The position numbers and the translations under genes were made by a program. A stretch of 64,000 nucleotides of DNA from NCBI RefSeq assembly GCF_002954585.1, contig NZ_MSCI01000001.1, positions 868,001 through 932,000 on the forward strand, given 5' to 3'. Numbering within the stretch: the stretch's first letter is position 1; the number at the start of each line of letters is the position of its first letter. The notes beneath the pieces were generated by a model. That model was not told the origin of the DNA, did no database searches, and saw only the letters and a list, made by a program, of their open reading frames with translations. Source of the stretch: Vibrio chagasii. GTDB lineage: Bacteria; Pseudomonadota; Gammaproteobacteria; Enterobacterales; Vibrionaceae. Of the stretch, positions 38,884 through 48,884 are shown in pieces.

Positions 38884-38990
38884 AAGCCCTCTTTTCTAAA
38901 TGTTTTCTAGTATTGATTACCATAATTCAAGTAAGCGCAGCCGTTACTTTCTATTGAGCTTAGTTCACATGAGTACAGAGTCACAAAATT

Positions 38991-39030
38991 AAAAAAGCCG
39001 TTTAAGTATTGCTACTCAAACGGCTTTTTA
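38991..39030 (-). terminator. Terminator downstream of DUF2999 gene
   Basis: AAAAAGCCGTTT / AAACGGCTTTTT with an extended, mismatched inner stem (AGTA / TACT). T-runs occur on both strands. Confidence 0.8.
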
Positions 39031-39110
39031 ACTCAAGTCTGATTGGCATGGCTAAGAGCTGTTAACCTAACTGGTGATCGCTCATTAACTAAATTGCCCC
39101 CTACACTCAA

Positions 39111-39362
39111 TTACTTTTGAAGTTGCTCTTTAGCGGCTTCAACCTTAGAAAAATCTAGGCCAAGTTCTTCAACGGCTTCTTTGATTAGCGCAGGGTTTTG
39201 CATTACCTGACCCATAAGCATTTGAAGCTTGTCTTGTGGTAAACCAAGTTGGCTGATCGTCGCCATTGCTGCAAGAGGGTTTTCAGTCAACGTTTGGAAT
39301 AGCTCGCTGATCTGTGCATCGCTAATATTGTTCTCTTTCAACATTGCTAGAATCGGGTTCAT
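39111..39362 (-). CDS. DUF2999-family protein
   Basis: 83 residues, acidic and all helical (MNPILAMLKENNISDAQISE, ENPLAAMATISQLGLPQDKL, LGLDFSKVEAAKEQL). The pattern fits DUF2999, a small family in vibrios and relatives with no known function. AAAGGTAAAA precedes the ATG; a terminator follows. Confidence 0.75.
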   Translation of the reverse strand: MNPILAMLKENNISDAQISELFQTLTENPLAAMATISQLGLPQDKLQMLMGQVMQNPALIKEAVEELGLDFSKVEAAKEQLQK

Positions 39363-39464
39363 CTTTTTACCTTTGAAACACTAAATAAAATAGGAGCACA
39401 GCATCTAGCTGTGCTCGATTGTACTCGCAACTTATACTTTGCCTACTGTGAAGTAAAGCTAAAC

Positions 39465-40562
39465 TTAGCGAGACTCTAACGGGTAAGAGCGGTAACTCCA
39501 CATACCATAGGTACGAAGAGCGTCACGATAGATACCTAGTAGCTCACCATCACTCGCTTTCTTAAGCTCTGAAAGTGGCTTATCAGGGTAAGAAACCGTA
39601 TCGAAAGTAATACTCTGAGGCCCTGTTTGCCAGCTTGCCACTTCAAACAGAGTTTGACCACGGCGAACGTGACTTGCTGAGCTAATAATCGTCGCGTGTT
39701 TAATATTGTGGCGAGCTAACGCATAACTACTGAATAAGGCATTGCCGACCGTGCTAGTCGCATAGTTTTCTTCAATGATGCGATCTTTGCTTACCCCTTT
39801 CTCGATAAGCCAGTCCGCCATCAACTTACCTTCAGTCTTGTGGTTCTTCGGCACGCCACCCGTTAACACGATGATCGCATCCGGATTCGCTTTAGCCATA
39901 GCTAGAGTTGTCTCAAGACGCTCAATCAAGATTTGGTGCATTGAGCCGTCTGGATTCAGCGCGTAACCTAGAGTAACGATAGCTCCGTGATCATCCAGCA
40001 AACCTTTGTCAGCAGATTCTTTAAGCGGTGTTTCTAACACGCGATCAACCGTCGCAAAAATGCGTTTAATATCTTCAGCCTTACCTTCGTTCAGTCTTCC
40101 TAGCTTCTCCATGTGCTTATTGGATTCACTTTCATTGCCTTCAAATCTCTGCCAAACCGCAAGGTAAGCGTGAAGATCAACATCGTCTGGTGCAACCGTT
40201 AGCGCTTGTTCAAACAGCTCAATCGCGCGCTCTGCATTTTTGTTGTAGATCTGAGCGTTCGCTGCCGAGATCAGCAAGTCGGTACGGTAGGGTTCTAGTT
40301 GGTATGCCTCTAGCAGTCGGTTGGTCACAATTTCCATGTTACTTGGCATTTTTGCCGTGAAACCGGCGTGAGAAATTCTCGCCGGAGACTTAAACGCTTG
40401 CAACGCATCAAGAAGCAGTTGATCGACAACTTGTCGCTTCGTCACTAGCTGCGCGTAATCGGCAGAAGCTTGAACTGCGCCATCGTTAGCAGCAAACGAA
40501 AATGGGGTTGCGCCAAAGGCCAGCAAACCACCAAGAGCGAGGGCGATAATGTTCTTTTTCAT
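39465..40562 (-). CDS. Exported YdcF/SanA-type (DUF218) protein with TPR-like region
   Basis: 365 residues with a signal peptide (MKKNIIALALGGLLAFGATP to SFAA). Residues ~75-160 look like TPR repeats (AANAQIYNKNAERAIELFEQALTVAPDDVDLHAYL with short hydrophobic heptads). Residues ~185-345 form the DUF218 domain: DAIIVLTGGVPKNHKTEGKLMADWL and ENYATSTVGNA, STVGNALFSSY, ISSASHVRR. Family members (SanA, ElyC) act in envelope polysaccharide homeostasis. Periplasmic location follows from the signal peptide; the exact role is unknown. Confidence 0.8.
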   Translation of the reverse strand: MKKNIIALALGGLLAFGATPFSFAANDGAVQASADYAQLVTKRQVVDQLLLDALQAFKSPARISHAGFTAKMPSNMEIVTNRLLEAYQLEPYRTDLLISAANAQIYNKNAERAIELFEQALTVAPDDVDLHAYLAVWQRFEGNESESNKHMEKLGRLNEGKAEDIKRIFATVDRVLETPLKESADKGLLDDHGAIVTLGYALNPDGSMHQILIERLETTLAMAKANPDAIIVLTGGVPKNHKTEGKLMADWLIEKGVSKDRIIEENYATSTVGNALFSSYALARHNIKHATIISSASHVRRGQTLFEVASWQTGPQSITFDTVSYPDKPLSELKKASDGELLGIYRDALRTYGMWSYRSYPLESR

Positions 40563-40912
40563 GGGAGATCCTGTGTAGAAAAGTGTTCACGTCAGATTTT
40601 CTGCCTAATGTAAGCAGCTGGGACAAAAAAACTGTGAACTATCCCAAAATATCTGCAGGTGATATTCATTTGTTACATAAGGTATGACTGCAGATCACGA
40701 TTTTGAAAATATCAGTAAGCGTGCTTGCTGATAAAATTGCAGTTTAAAAAAACTAAGCGAACCTTGCTTCCCTCAAACTACAGAATAACTCGTATACTAT
40801 GGCATCAATTCAAGAACAGAATTTCAAACAAAAGAACCTCCAACATAGAGGTCCTTTTCCTGTCTCTCTTAATATGTTTAGAGAAAATCTCGTGTAATAC
40901 CGTATAAAAAAG
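40563..40912. other. Intergenic stretch with terminator and no gene
   Basis: 350 bases. It holds the promoter area of the YdcF-type gene and the hairpin listed at 40828-40858. The plus-strand 60-codon frame here has no ribosome binding site and no protein-like composition. Confidence 0.5.
40828..40858 (-). terminator. Terminator downstream of 40913-41884 gene
   Basis: On the minus strand: AAAAGGACCTC, loop TATGTTG, then GAGGTTCTTTT. It probably works in both directions. Confidence 0.7.
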
Positions 40913-41884
40913 TTACATAGCAAGAAGTGCTTTGATGTTACCGGAAAGGTTTAGTCTCCAGCAATCCCCATCGCTCTTTAGTATAATAGTTTCATACTGT
41001 GTAGTAACTCGGTCGCCGAACTGCTCTTTTTTCTCGACTGTAATATACTTTTGGCCTTGGTAATCAAACTCATTAATTACACTGAACGAAGATAAGCGAG
41101 CGATATTAGAACCTTGAGCGATCTTGCGAATATTCAGGAAAGTATTCATAAAGTCTTTATCATCCATAACCGCGATATCTTCTCTAGTACCTCCGGAACC
41201 GAAAGCAATATTCACGATATCAAGAACGTTCTGATTTCCGTTTTGAAGACCTTCCATGATGATTGATTTGAGGTCTCTAATGATATCCGTATGATAGAAA
41301 CTTGCTGACTGGTTAAAACCGACCTTAGTGATGAAATCAAAATACTGCTCAACAAACTCGACAGGATCTTGAGACAAAGATAAATCCCCTTCAACCACAA
41401 CATCGACATTTTCAATCAATGCGAACACTGAGCTATAAGGGGTAAAGTCGATGCGTTTATCAGCCAACCAATTCTTGTACACCCAAGAGGATTCGTCCAA
41501 ACAATGCTGCGAAACTTCTTCTAAAGAGACTCTGTCACCTATAGTGGTGTTATGCGTTTTTTCACCTTTAGCGTTTGTCGCGTATGTATAAACCAAAACA
41601 CCAGATTGCGGATAACGCGCCTCTCTATCTATCTCACTAAAGGTAGTACTAATACACACTCTATCGATGCTACTAAGCGCTATTGGTAACAAGGCACTAG
41701 CTTCAGCCCTCTGTGCCAAATACCCCTCACTAAAGTCGAAAAAGTCAAAATTGGGTGCTTCATACAGGTTAGGTTCTTCGGTCAGAGTTGGGAACCCGTG
41801 CTTTGTGTTAGGGCTAACCGTGTATGATTCACTCGCAGCGGTCGATGAAATTAATAACATTAGTAGTGGTGTGATATTCTTCAT
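40913..41884 (-). CDS. Exported protein of unknown function
   Basis: 323 residues with a signal peptide (MKNITPLLMLLISSTAASES). The mature part is acidic, mixed alpha/beta, with three cysteines (in DRVCIS, QHCLDES and GDCWRLN). The final ~70 residues (YQGQKYITVEKKE, TQYETIILKSDGDCWRL) resemble an NTF2-like half-barrel, as in proteins carrying DUF4878-type domains, but this is a guess. GGGAG precedes the ATG. It marks the left side of the accessory region. Confidence 0.7.
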   Translation of the reverse strand: MKNITPLLMLLISSTAASESYTVSPNTKHGFPTLTEEPNLYEAPNFDFFDFSEGYLAQRAEASALLPIALSSIDRVCISTTFSEIDREARYPQSGVLVYTYATNAKGEKTHNTTIGDRVSLEEVSQHCLDESSWVYKNWLADKRIDFTPYSSVFALIENVDVVVEGDLSLSQDPVEFVEQYFDFITKVGFNQSASFYHTDIIRDLKSIIMEGLQNGNQNVLDIVNIAFGSGGTREDIAVMDDKDFMNTFLNIRKIAQGSNIARLSSFSVINEFDYQGQKYITVEKKEQFGDRVTTQYETIILKSDGDCWRLNLSGNIKALLAM

Positions 41885-42340
41885 TATTTACTCCCTTCAT
41901 ATTTTTGGCGAGAATATCTTTTATCCTGATAGAAATTTCAACCAGCTATATCATAAATTAAAGAATAAAGAATCCATCTGTGATTACAATCAACTATACA
42001 GGAATAATAAAATACATTTAAAACACTAAATATACAAAACACTATGAGCTATAATTTTTATTGACAGTATGATTTAAAGTTAAAAGTATAAATAAAAAAC
42101 TTTATTTATCCCTTTTACATTCCAACTAACTTAAATTTAAATAAAGAAAATCAAATCAAACATTGATAAAATTAAAACAATGTTTATATTCAACCATTTG
42201 TATAATTAAAACACCATCCCCTTTAAATTAAACATCTAAGATATCTAATTTATTAATACCTAATAAAACATTTCACAAAATAAGTGAAAGATAAAATCTA
42301 CAACTGCATAACTTAACATTATTTTACAGAGCGACTCCCA
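41885..42340. other. AT-rich intergenic region
   Basis: About 455 bases, very rich in A and T (long stretches of AAATTTAAATAAAG type), between divergent genes for exported proteins. No frame or RNA motif found. Such sequence is a typical H-NS binding target and fits horizontally acquired DNA. Confidence 0.5.
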
Positions 42341-42664
42341 ATGAAATTCAAACTCGCATTACTAACACTACTATCGTTCAACACAGCATCAGCTAGCGAA
42401 ATATTCTTATTTGATCAAGTCACCGCTTTCAAACTAGGTGGTGTGCAACATAGCTTGAGTGGCATAGAGAAATACACAGGACAAAGAATTCGCATCGAGT
42501 GGCAACAAAGCCCCTACGAAAAGCCACAACGTTTAGATAGATGCGTTGGCACTTTCCAACAAGCGATGAATCAACCGGAGCGCTATTACTTACATGTTGA
42601 GCTATCCGAATCGACCTTCATAAGTTGCGAGATAGGAATTAAAGAAACCCTTCTGGTCGATTAA
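42341..42664 (+). CDS. Small exported protein of unknown function
   Basis: 107 residues with a clear signal peptide (MKFKLALLTLLSFNTASASE). The mature ~88 residues contain two cysteines (in DRCVGTF and ISCEIG) that may pair. No family recognised. The ribosome binding site is weak (GAGCGA). It lies alone after a long AT-rich promoter region. Confidence 0.65.
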   Translation: MKFKLALLTLLSFNTASASEIFLFDQVTAFKLGGVQHSLSGIEKYTGQRIRIEWQQSPYEKPQRLDRCVGTFQQAMNQPERYYLHVELSESTFISCEIGIKETLLVD

Positions 42665-42766
42665 CGAGCGCATGCTGGTTTGTATATTTCCTAGTAACAT
42701 AGTCGAAATTTCTTGAGAGCAATCAGAAAATTGAACTAAAACAATCATGATCTGGATAGAGTAATA

Positions 42767-43651
42767 ATGAGTAATTTAGAAAAATTCGCACCGATATTAT
42801 TTCTTATAATGTGGAGCAGCGGCGCAGTTTTTGTAAAAATGGGACTAGAGGATGCATCCGTTTGGTCATTTCTCACAGTAAGAAGCTTAGGTGCTCTCAT
42901 GCTAGTTGGCTTGATTGCGATTTTATTGCGGAGGTCGCCATTTACATCATTAACCAGATTGACAAGACCAACGCTAGGAAAACTTCTACTGTCCGGTTTT
43001 CTGTTACAAGTATGCTATCAGGGGTGCTACTTTCTTGCTATAGAGTATGAAATATCTCCAGGAATCGTCGCAATTGTACTGGGACTACAGCCGCTATTAA
43101 CGCCTTTTATTAGCAGAGAAAATGCCTCATTAAAGAGCTACTTTACTCTTATTTTGGGGTTTTCGGGGTTAACTCTAGCGGTCTATGGTGCAAAGGACGT
43201 TAGCACTATTACTTTTTTAGGGATGTTATTTTCTCTGATCGCTGTTTTAGCAATAACGGTGGGAAGTATATACCAGAATAATATTGGTGTAGACCCTATA
43301 GAGTCCTCATTAGTTCAAAATGCATTTGCTGGATTATTTTTTCTAGTAATATCCGTAACTATCGGATGGGACGTTAATTTAACGACAAAGTTTATAATTT
43401 CTGCAGGCTGGATGATTGGTGTCGTATCAACCGGTGCCGTGTTATTACTTTTGTACATGCTGTCCAAAAATTCAGCTAATAGCGTTAGTATATTATTTTT
43501 TCTTACACCTATTTTCACTATGGCATTTGATCATATAACTTTTGGCACAGCCATAACAGCGACAACTATGTTCGGCTCCTTTGTTGTGATTGTATCAATC
43601 TATCTATTTAAACAACCCAGAGTAAACAACAAAATGATTAAATCTAATTAA
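42767..43651 (+). CDS. DMT-family (EamA) transporter
   Basis: 294 residues with ten predicted helices and two EamA repeats (LFLIMWSSGAVFVKMGLEDA; AVLAITVGSIYQNNIG). Starts MSNLEKFAPI with GATAGAG upstream. Substrate unknown. It is only distantly like the EamA protein at 36.6 kb. Its codon use is AT-richer than the core genes, in keeping with its surroundings. A hairpin terminator follows. Confidence 0.85.
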   Translation: MSNLEKFAPILFLIMWSSGAVFVKMGLEDASVWSFLTVRSLGALMLVGLIAILLRRSPFTSLTRLTRPTLGKLLLSGFLLQVCYQGCYFLAIEYEISPGIVAIVLGLQPLLTPFISRENASLKSYFTLILGFSGLTLAVYGAKDVSTITFLGMLFSLIAVLAITVGSIYQNNIGVDPIESSLVQNAFAGLFFLVISVTIGWDVNLTTKFIISAGWMIGVVSTGAVLLLLYMLSKNSANSVSILFFLTPIFTMAFDHITFGTAITATTMFGSFVVIVSIYLFKQPRVNNKMIKSN

Positions 43652-43781
43652 TAATATTAAAAAATTATGCACATACAAGAAGATATCGCTAGAGCCATCT
43701 GTGTAGTCGATGCCTTCGCATTAACCTTAGTACTTAATCCAAATAATCGCTTCAGTACTAAAACTGAATAAAATATAACTC

Positions 43782-43818
43782 GAGCTTAAGTGACCAAACT
43801 AAGCTGGCCACTTAAGCT
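43782..43818 (+). terminator. Terminator-like hairpin after the EamA gene
   Basis: GAGCTTAAGTGACC / GGCCACTTAAGCTTC with loop AAACTAAGCT, then CTTTT. Confidence 0.65.
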
Positions 43819-43964
43819 TCTTTTCAATGTTGCCTGTTACCCTCAACAATGAGAATAGAAAAAACAAACCCCGCTGGGGTTAAACTAGTGGTTAGCAATA
43901 AATGAGTGGCTGTTATCAACCAATTCAAAATGTTGTAACTCTTACTCCGTTTATCGTAAGACAG

Positions 43965-44456
43965 TTACCTACCCGTTTCAGGTTTACTGCCCAATAATAG
44001 TAGTAACAGAGCACCTACGACTATAGCTATATCAGCAATATTGAAAATACCAGTACGAAATGAACCAAAGCCTATATTGAGAAAATCCACCACCGCGCCA
44101 TTATTTATCACTCTATCATAAAGGTTACTCGCTCCTCCGGATAGAATCATTGAGATTGCAAACAACGAGTTCGTACTTAATCGAGGACTTGTCATTAAGT
44201 AAGTAATGCCTAAACACAAGAAGAGACTCACAACCAAAACAAAAATACCAAATCGGATCTCATCCGATAGACCATTGCCCAAGCCTAAAAACGCACCAAT
44301 ATTTTCAGTATAGCCAATACGAAGAGTGTCGAAAAAATAACTACGCATCATGTTCCTGGGCAAGTACTCAGCAGCAATAAGCTTTGTTATCTGATCAATA
44401 CTAACGCACAAGAAGGCGACAACTGTTACCACCTGTATTCTCTTTTTTAATTCCAT
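43965..44456 (-). CDS. lspA: Stand-alone signal peptidase II homologue
   Basis: 163 residues with four hydrophobic helices. LspA motifs are intact: SIDQITK, NIGAFLG, GGASNLYDRVINNGAVVDFL (catalytic D124) and FNIADIAI (catalytic D142). It cleaves signal peptides of diacylglyceryl prolipoproteins in the inner membrane. In vibrios the housekeeping lspA normally sits with ileS and fkpB, which are not here, so this is probably an extra, acquired copy. AGAGGTAAT lies before the ATG. Confidence 0.88.
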   Translation of the reverse strand: MELKKRIQVVTVVAFLCVSIDQITKLIAAEYLPRNMMRSYFFDTLRIGYTENIGAFLGLGNGLSDEIRFGIFVLVVSLFLCLGITYLMTSPRLSTNSLFAISMILSGGASNLYDRVINNGAVVDFLNIGFGSFRTGIFNIADIAIVVGALLLLLLGSKPETGR

Positions 44457-44590
44457 ATTACCTCTACGTTATTAAAGTCTAATTGCTCCCTGCACAAGCG
44501 CAGTAAACGTTTCTCGTATTCTAAAAAAGTATCAACTTAGATGCGTCTAAAGTAAGGAGTTAAACACCTTTATAAAGTCTTTGTGTAGGG

Positions 44591-44998
44591 CTATTTCCGC
44601 CCCGGCTCATGCCTATGGTATCGAGGCAATTCTACATTTAAATCTTCCCAGTTAGCTTTCGAAGTCACGAAGTTGTGAGAAAGGGGACGCTCCAATATAT
44701 CGCTATCTAATGCCCCTATGCGAAGGCGATACCTTTCTCGAGATTGAGCATTTGAACTGTATAATGGCGAACCGCAAGTCCGACAAAAATACTTCCGCTT
44801 ACCCTCGCTGCTCTCGTAAAAGGTGAGCGAATCACTATGGTCTGTTAGCTTCAGATCTTGCGCATTAATAAAACCATTTGTAGCGTAAGCACTTCCACTC
44901 GCTTTACGACACAATGAGCAATGACAGTGAATAATATCAGTTATATTACCGTCAAGTTCAAACTGGATTGAACCACACAAACAGCTACCTTTGTACAT
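44591..44998 (-). CDS. GFA-family protein (CENP-V/GFA domain)
   Basis: 135 residues. The zinc-binding cysteines of the GFA fold are present: GSCLCGSIQFE, HCHCSLCRKASGSAY and FCRTCGSPLYSS. Characterised members include glutathione-dependent formaldehyde-activating enzyme; most have no known substrate. AGGAAA precedes the ATG. Stand-alone gene in the accessory region. Confidence 0.85.
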   Translation of the reverse strand: MYKGSCLCGSIQFELDGNITDIIHCHCSLCRKASGSAYATNGFINAQDLKLTDHSDSLTFYESSEGKRKYFCRTCGSPLYSSNAQSRERYRLRIGALDSDILERPLSHNFVTSKANWEDLNVELPRYHRHEPGRK

Positions 44999-45969
44999 CT
45001 ACTTTTCCTGAATTTAGTTTACGAATATTCGTCAGCACTTATAGCACCACACCATGAAATATCATCTCAATTCCTATCGACTGTATTCGGCCCTCTCACT
45101 TTACAAACGTCATTGGAATCACTTCAACTACCACAATCAAAAAATAGGCTACTAATTTCAAGTGAAAACAACGTTTTACTCGTTGAGGAAGCTTCCAATC
45201 TGTTAAATACATGTTTTTGATTATTTCTGATAAACAGCTTCCAACTAGGATTGACAAACAAATTCTGTCTATGACTATTGTGAAACATATTTTATACAAA
45301 TTTATCTCTCGCGGAGGCTACAGCCTTAGTCCACTAAAATTCAAGTACATGTACCCAGCAACGGCATGCGCAACTAGTTTTACAAAACTAAGATTGACTT
45401 TATCAAACCGACCATTCATCAAAACAATCAAATAGGAGCTAACTAACTTTAATCGCCTGCTGATCAACAGAAGTTATGTATTAGTAGAAATGTGTCGATT
45501 GCCTAGGTGGCATTGTCGGTTTTATATCCACGGTTTAGGCTAACGTGGTCATGCTCTCTTAATTCTAAAATGCCCTATAGTCTGAGTGAAAACAATTCAG
45601 CATGTGACAGCATTTCCTTTCCAACGCTTCTCGAACCGCTATTCCGCATAGTCCTCCATGCTTTCAGAGGCAGATTCTCGGGGTTATCTTTAGTAAATAT
45701 TGATTTAGGGAATCTTTTAATCCCATCAGCAGTAGAAGTAAGTCGACAAAACGATCCATTCACTTGATAGAGCCGTTTTTACTAGTTCAGTAGATTTACA
45801 TAATGGTAATAAAAAGTGGTTGTAGAAACGAATTAATCAGGTCACAACGTTTGAGGTCAAAAGAAGAATGTAATCAACACACAACTCGACAACAAACAAG
45901 TTGCATATGTAAAAAATGTAAATATATTAAGCAAGCTCATTAAAACAACAAGTTAGGCTAATATATATT
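44999..45969. other. 970-base region without intact gene
   Basis: Several short frames exist on both strands (up to 86 codons, e.g. 45507-45767), but they overlap each other antisense, lack ribosome binding sites and look like none of the neighbouring exported proteins. It may be decayed insertion or gene material. No terminal inverted repeat was seen. Confidence 0.45.
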
Positions 45970-46713
45970 ATGAAAAAACAGATCCTTTGCGCGTCTCTGT
46001 TGCTTGCGACTTCTGCCAATGCAGCTATTGAGCTAACTGCCAAAGCACAAATGGACAACGGTTTCCCAATAGAAATACCTTATCCTGAACTCGAGTTTGC
46101 GGCAAACCAGCGTGGTAATGTTAACTTTGGTACTAAGTTTAAATCAGTCCAAGAACTTTGCTTCAAGTTCAACAGCATTGCTGATTACAATCCGTTCTAC
46201 TTTCGCCCTTTTTTAGAGGGCGAGCTTTTCAGTTCATCTTTTGCAATCACATACCGACCTGGTCAGTATCAATGTTGGGTAGGCTCTGGGGACACTTTCT
46301 TGAGTGGTGATATCGATTTTATTCTTTGGAGTACTCGGGAGACAACCATATATGATTTCGAGTTAATGATCATAGGAGAGCCAGACGTTGAAGGTGATGT
46401 TCTAACCATTAACGCTGAAAAGCACACGATGAATGCCATAAACGGAAACTACCTAACACATACTGTTGAACCGCATACCACCTATGCTGTTTCAGTAATA
46501 AAAAATAACGCCATCTATAATACTGCGTATGACAAATTTGGCAGTGTTGGTCTAACGTTTGTAGACCCTGAAGGCGTTAAACGTCTTGTCGCTGTAGAAG
46601 ATAAAGAAGTATTGATTTCGACTCAAGGCGAGATAAATTTGTTCTTAGCTGACACAGATCAAGATAACAGCGGCGAGGTTTTATTGAACATTAAGAGAGC
46701 TTCCCTCGATTGA
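45970..46713 (+). CDS. Exported protein of unknown function
   Basis: 247 residues with a signal peptide (MKKQILCASLLLATSANAA). The mature part is beta-rich with several aromatic residues (YNPFYFRPF, QYQCWVGSGDTF) and two cysteines (in ELCFKF and YQCWVG). The C-terminal LADTDQDNSGEVLL resembles a dockerin/EF-hand type calcium loop, but only once. No family recognised. It converges on the DUF285 gene, with a terminator between. Confidence 0.7.
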   Translation: MKKQILCASLLLATSANAAIELTAKAQMDNGFPIEIPYPELEFAANQRGNVNFGTKFKSVQELCFKFNSIADYNPFYFRPFLEGELFSSSFAITYRPGQYQCWVGSGDTFLSGDIDFILWSTRETTIYDFELMIIGEPDVEGDVLTINAEKHTMNAINGNYLTHTVEPHTTYAVSVIKNNAIYNTAYDKFGSVGLTFVDPEGVKRLVAVEDKEVLISTQGEINLFLADTDQDNSGEVLLNIKRASLD

Positions 46714-46800
46714 TACACACAAAAAGATACACTCTGATAGTCTCAAGCTGATTCCTATATTTGAGCGTTCAAGTATAAGCCCGATATTGCAAACTCTATA

Positions 46801-46837
46801 AAAAAGCCAGCGTTGAATCCATCAACACTGGCCTTTG
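46801..46837. terminator. Bidirectional terminator
   Basis: AAAAAAGCCAGCGTTGA / TCAACACTGGCCTTTG with loop ATCCA, between two converging genes. Confidence 0.75.
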
Positions 46838-46859
46838 TTTAGCTAAAACGAAACGGGGA

Positions 46860-48350
46860 TTAGTCTACAAAAATTGGCAGTTGTTCTTCAGTCAGAACAC
46901 TGTCTTTCGCAAAGTCAATGTGGTCTATTACCTTATTAACATTCCAGCTCGTTAAACTTTGAGAAAAAACTTTATTCTTCTCAAACATGCCTCTCATACG
47001 TGTCACATTAGATGTGTCCCAATCACCTATATCTTGGGTAAAGGCTTGGGCTCTATAAAACATAAAACACATATTCATCACATTTGACGTATCCCAATCA
47101 CCTATATCTTGGTTAAAGGCAACTGTGTCAGCAAACATGGCATACATCGTCATCACATTCGATGTATCCCAGTGGCCTATATTTTGGTTAAAGGCATCCG
47201 CACCAGAAAACATTGAATCCATATGCTTCACATTCGACGTATCCCAAGCACCTATATCTTGGTTAAAGGCTTCAGCTCCCCTAAACATGCTGCTCATATC
47301 CTTAACATTAGATGTATCCCAATTTCCTATATCTTGGTTAAAGGCCTTCGCACTATGAAACATACCATCCATACTCGACACATTCGATGTATCCCAATCA
47401 CCTATATCTTGGTTAAAGGCTTCCGCACCAACAAACATGGCATACATCGTCATCACATTCGATGTATCCCAGTGGCCTATATCTTGGTTAAAGGCAACTG
47501 TGTCAGCAAACATGGCATACATCGTCGTCACATTCGATGTATCCCAGTGGCCTATATCTTGGTTGAAGGCACTGGCTTCCCAAAACATACGACTCATATC
47601 CGTCACAGTCGACGTATCCCAGTGGCCTATATTTTGGTTAAAGGCATCCGCACCAGAAAACATCTCGTCCATCTGCCACACTCCCGATGTATCCCAGTGG
47701 CCTATATCTTGGTTGAAGGCACTGGCTTCCCGAAACATACGACTCATATCCGTCACATTCGACGTATCCCAGTGGCCTATATCTTGGTTAAAGGCATTCG
47801 CTTCAAAAAACATCTCGTTCATATGCCACACTCCCGATGTATCCCAGTGGCCTATATCTTGGTTAAAGGCACTAGCTTCCCGAAACATACGACTCATATT
47901 CGTCACATTCGACGTATCCCAGTGGCCTATATCTTGGTTAAAGGCACTGGCTTCACGAAACATAGATCCTATTTTTCTTACCTTGGATGTATCCCAATAA
48001 CCGATATCTTGGTCAAACGCTTTGGCTCCAGAAAACATGGCTTCCATAGTCGTCACATTCGACGTATCCCAATCACTGATATCGGCATTAAACGATTCGC
48101 GATTACTAAGTACGTTGCTCATATTCGTCACATGTGTGGTGCAGAATCCTATGTGGCCTTGCTCTAACTTATCGAGCAACGTCTCGTTTCTTATTAGGGT
48201 GTTATCCACCACCACATAGACTTGCCCCTTTTCAATCATCAAGGAGTTAACGGCCTGATCAGGGCATTTTACTGAGATATCTACAGCAAATGCGGTTTGG
48301 CTAGCGAGCGCAGCGGCGCCCACGAGAAGTGAGGTTATGGTTCTTTTCAT
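46860..48350 (-). CDS. DUF285 / BspA-like repeat surface protein, 15 repeats
   Basis: 496 residues. Signal peptide ([22 protein letters not shown]), a ~75-residue head ([33 protein letters not shown]), then about 15 near-identical 25-residue units of the form [20 protein letters not shown] plus FREAS, and a degenerate capping unit ([11 protein letters not shown]). These are DUF285-type repeats, a variant leucine-rich-like solenoid found in exported and surface proteins of mycoplasmas and gut bacteria and scattered in vibrios. The 75-bp DNA repeat is highly conserved, so copy number may change by recombination. Adhesion or ligand binding is the usual guess. No C-terminal anchor is seen. Confidence 0.88.
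   Translation of the reverse strand: MKRTITSLLVGAAALASQTAFAVDISVKCPDQAVNSLMIEKGQVYVVVDNTLIRNETLLDKLEQGHIGFCTTHVTNMSNVLSNRESFNADISDWDTSNVTTMEAMFSGAKAFDQDIGYWDTSKVRKIGSMFREASAFNQDIGHWDTSNVTNMSRMFREASAFNQDIGHWDTSGVWHMNEMFFEANAFNQDIGHWDTSNVTDMSRMFREASAFNQDIGHWDTSGVWQMDEMFSGADAFNQNIGHWDTSTVTDMSRMFWEASAFNQDIGHWDTSNVTTMYAMFADTVAFNQDIGHWDTSNVMTMYAMFVGAEAFNQDIGDWDTSNVSSMDGMFHSAKAFNQDIGNWDTSNVKDMSSMFRGAEAFNQDIGAWDTSNVKHMDSMFSGADAFNQNIGHWDTSNVMTMYAMFADTVAFNQDIGDWDTSNVMNMCFMFYRAQAFTQDIGDWDTSNVTRMRGMFEKNKVFSQSLTSWNVNKVIDHIDFAKDSVLTEEQLPIFVD
46985..48085 (-). repeat. 75-bp coding tandem repeat array (DUF285 units)
   Basis: About 15 tandem copies of a 75-bp unit, each marked on the plus strand by a form of ATGTATCCCAGTGGCCTATA followed by TCTTGGTTAAAGGC. 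Long antisense frames on the plus strand are a by-product of the period being a multiple of three. Confidence 0.85.
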
Positions 48351-48376
48351 TGTATTTTCCTAGGGTTGAATAGACG

Positions 48377-48814
48377 TTATTGTGTAAAAGTTGGAAGGCT
48401 ATCTTCAGACAGGCTACTGCCTTTGGCGAAGTCGGCATGACGAGAGACGCGCTTAACGTCCCAGTGGGTTAAGTCTTGGTCAAAGCGCTTGGTGCCGGAG
48501 AACATGCGGTCCATATTGGTCACACGAGAGGTGTCCCAACGGCTGATGTCCTGATTGAAGTATTTGTTTTTAGCAAACAGGTCACTCATGTCTGTTACGT
48601 GAGTGGTGCAGAGCAGAATGTTGCCATCAAGAAAGTTTTGCCAATAGTCTGAGTTGCGAATGAGTGCATCATTGACGACCACAAACAGCTCATCTTCTTG
48701 AACCATGACGGTTCCTGGTTTATTTGATTCGCAGGTTACCGTTTCTGGTTCACTGGCAAAGGTGTGGCTACAACTCAGCAGCGCACAGGCGGAAATAATC
48801 GAATGTAGTTTCAT
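48377..48814 (-). CDS. Short DUF285 protein (head plus two repeats)
   Basis: 145 residues from MKLHSIISACALLSCSHTFA (signal peptide); an ATG four codons earlier (48826) is an alternative. It has the same head as its neighbours (CESNKPGTVMVQEDELFVVV, CTTHVTDMSDLF) but only two units (FNQDISRWDTSRVTNMDRMF; FDQDLTHWDVKRV) and the same C-terminal cap (FAKGSSLSEDSLPTF). It lies 26 bases upstream of the 15-repeat gene on the same strand, so both are likely one operon. It may be a minimal paralogue or the collapsed remnant of a longer array. Confidence 0.82.
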   Translation of the reverse strand: MKLHSIISACALLSCSHTFASEPETVTCESNKPGTVMVQEDELFVVVNDALIRNSDYWQNFLDGNILLCTTHVTDMSDLFAKNKYFNQDISRWDTSRVTNMDRMFSGTKRFDQDLTHWDVKRVSRHADFAKGSSLSEDSLPTFTQ

Positions 48815-48884
48815 AGTTAAAACCATGATTTAATTAAAATAAGTTCGAAATGATACAGAAAGCTCGCTGGTTATTTTCACTTTT

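Noticed and set aside
43667..43771. 34-codon frame after the EamA gene
   Set aside because: No ribosome binding site in an AT-rich spacer; nothing else supports it.
45507..45767. Overlapping antisense frames as a gene or transposase remnant
   Set aside because: They oppose each other, have no start signals, and no transposase motif or terminal repeats could be identified.
46985..48085. Regular direct repeats resembling a CRISPR array
   Set aside because: The period is a coding 75 bp with no spacers, and the frame continues in a DUF285 protein. No cas genes are in the window.
47223..48167. Long plus-strand frames (up to 314 codons, also 47437-48000) opposite the 15-repeat DUF285 gene
   Set aside because: They are antisense shadows of a 75-bp repeat whose period is a multiple of three, so any stop-free frame stays open across all copies. 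No ribosome binding site or signal peptide is present.
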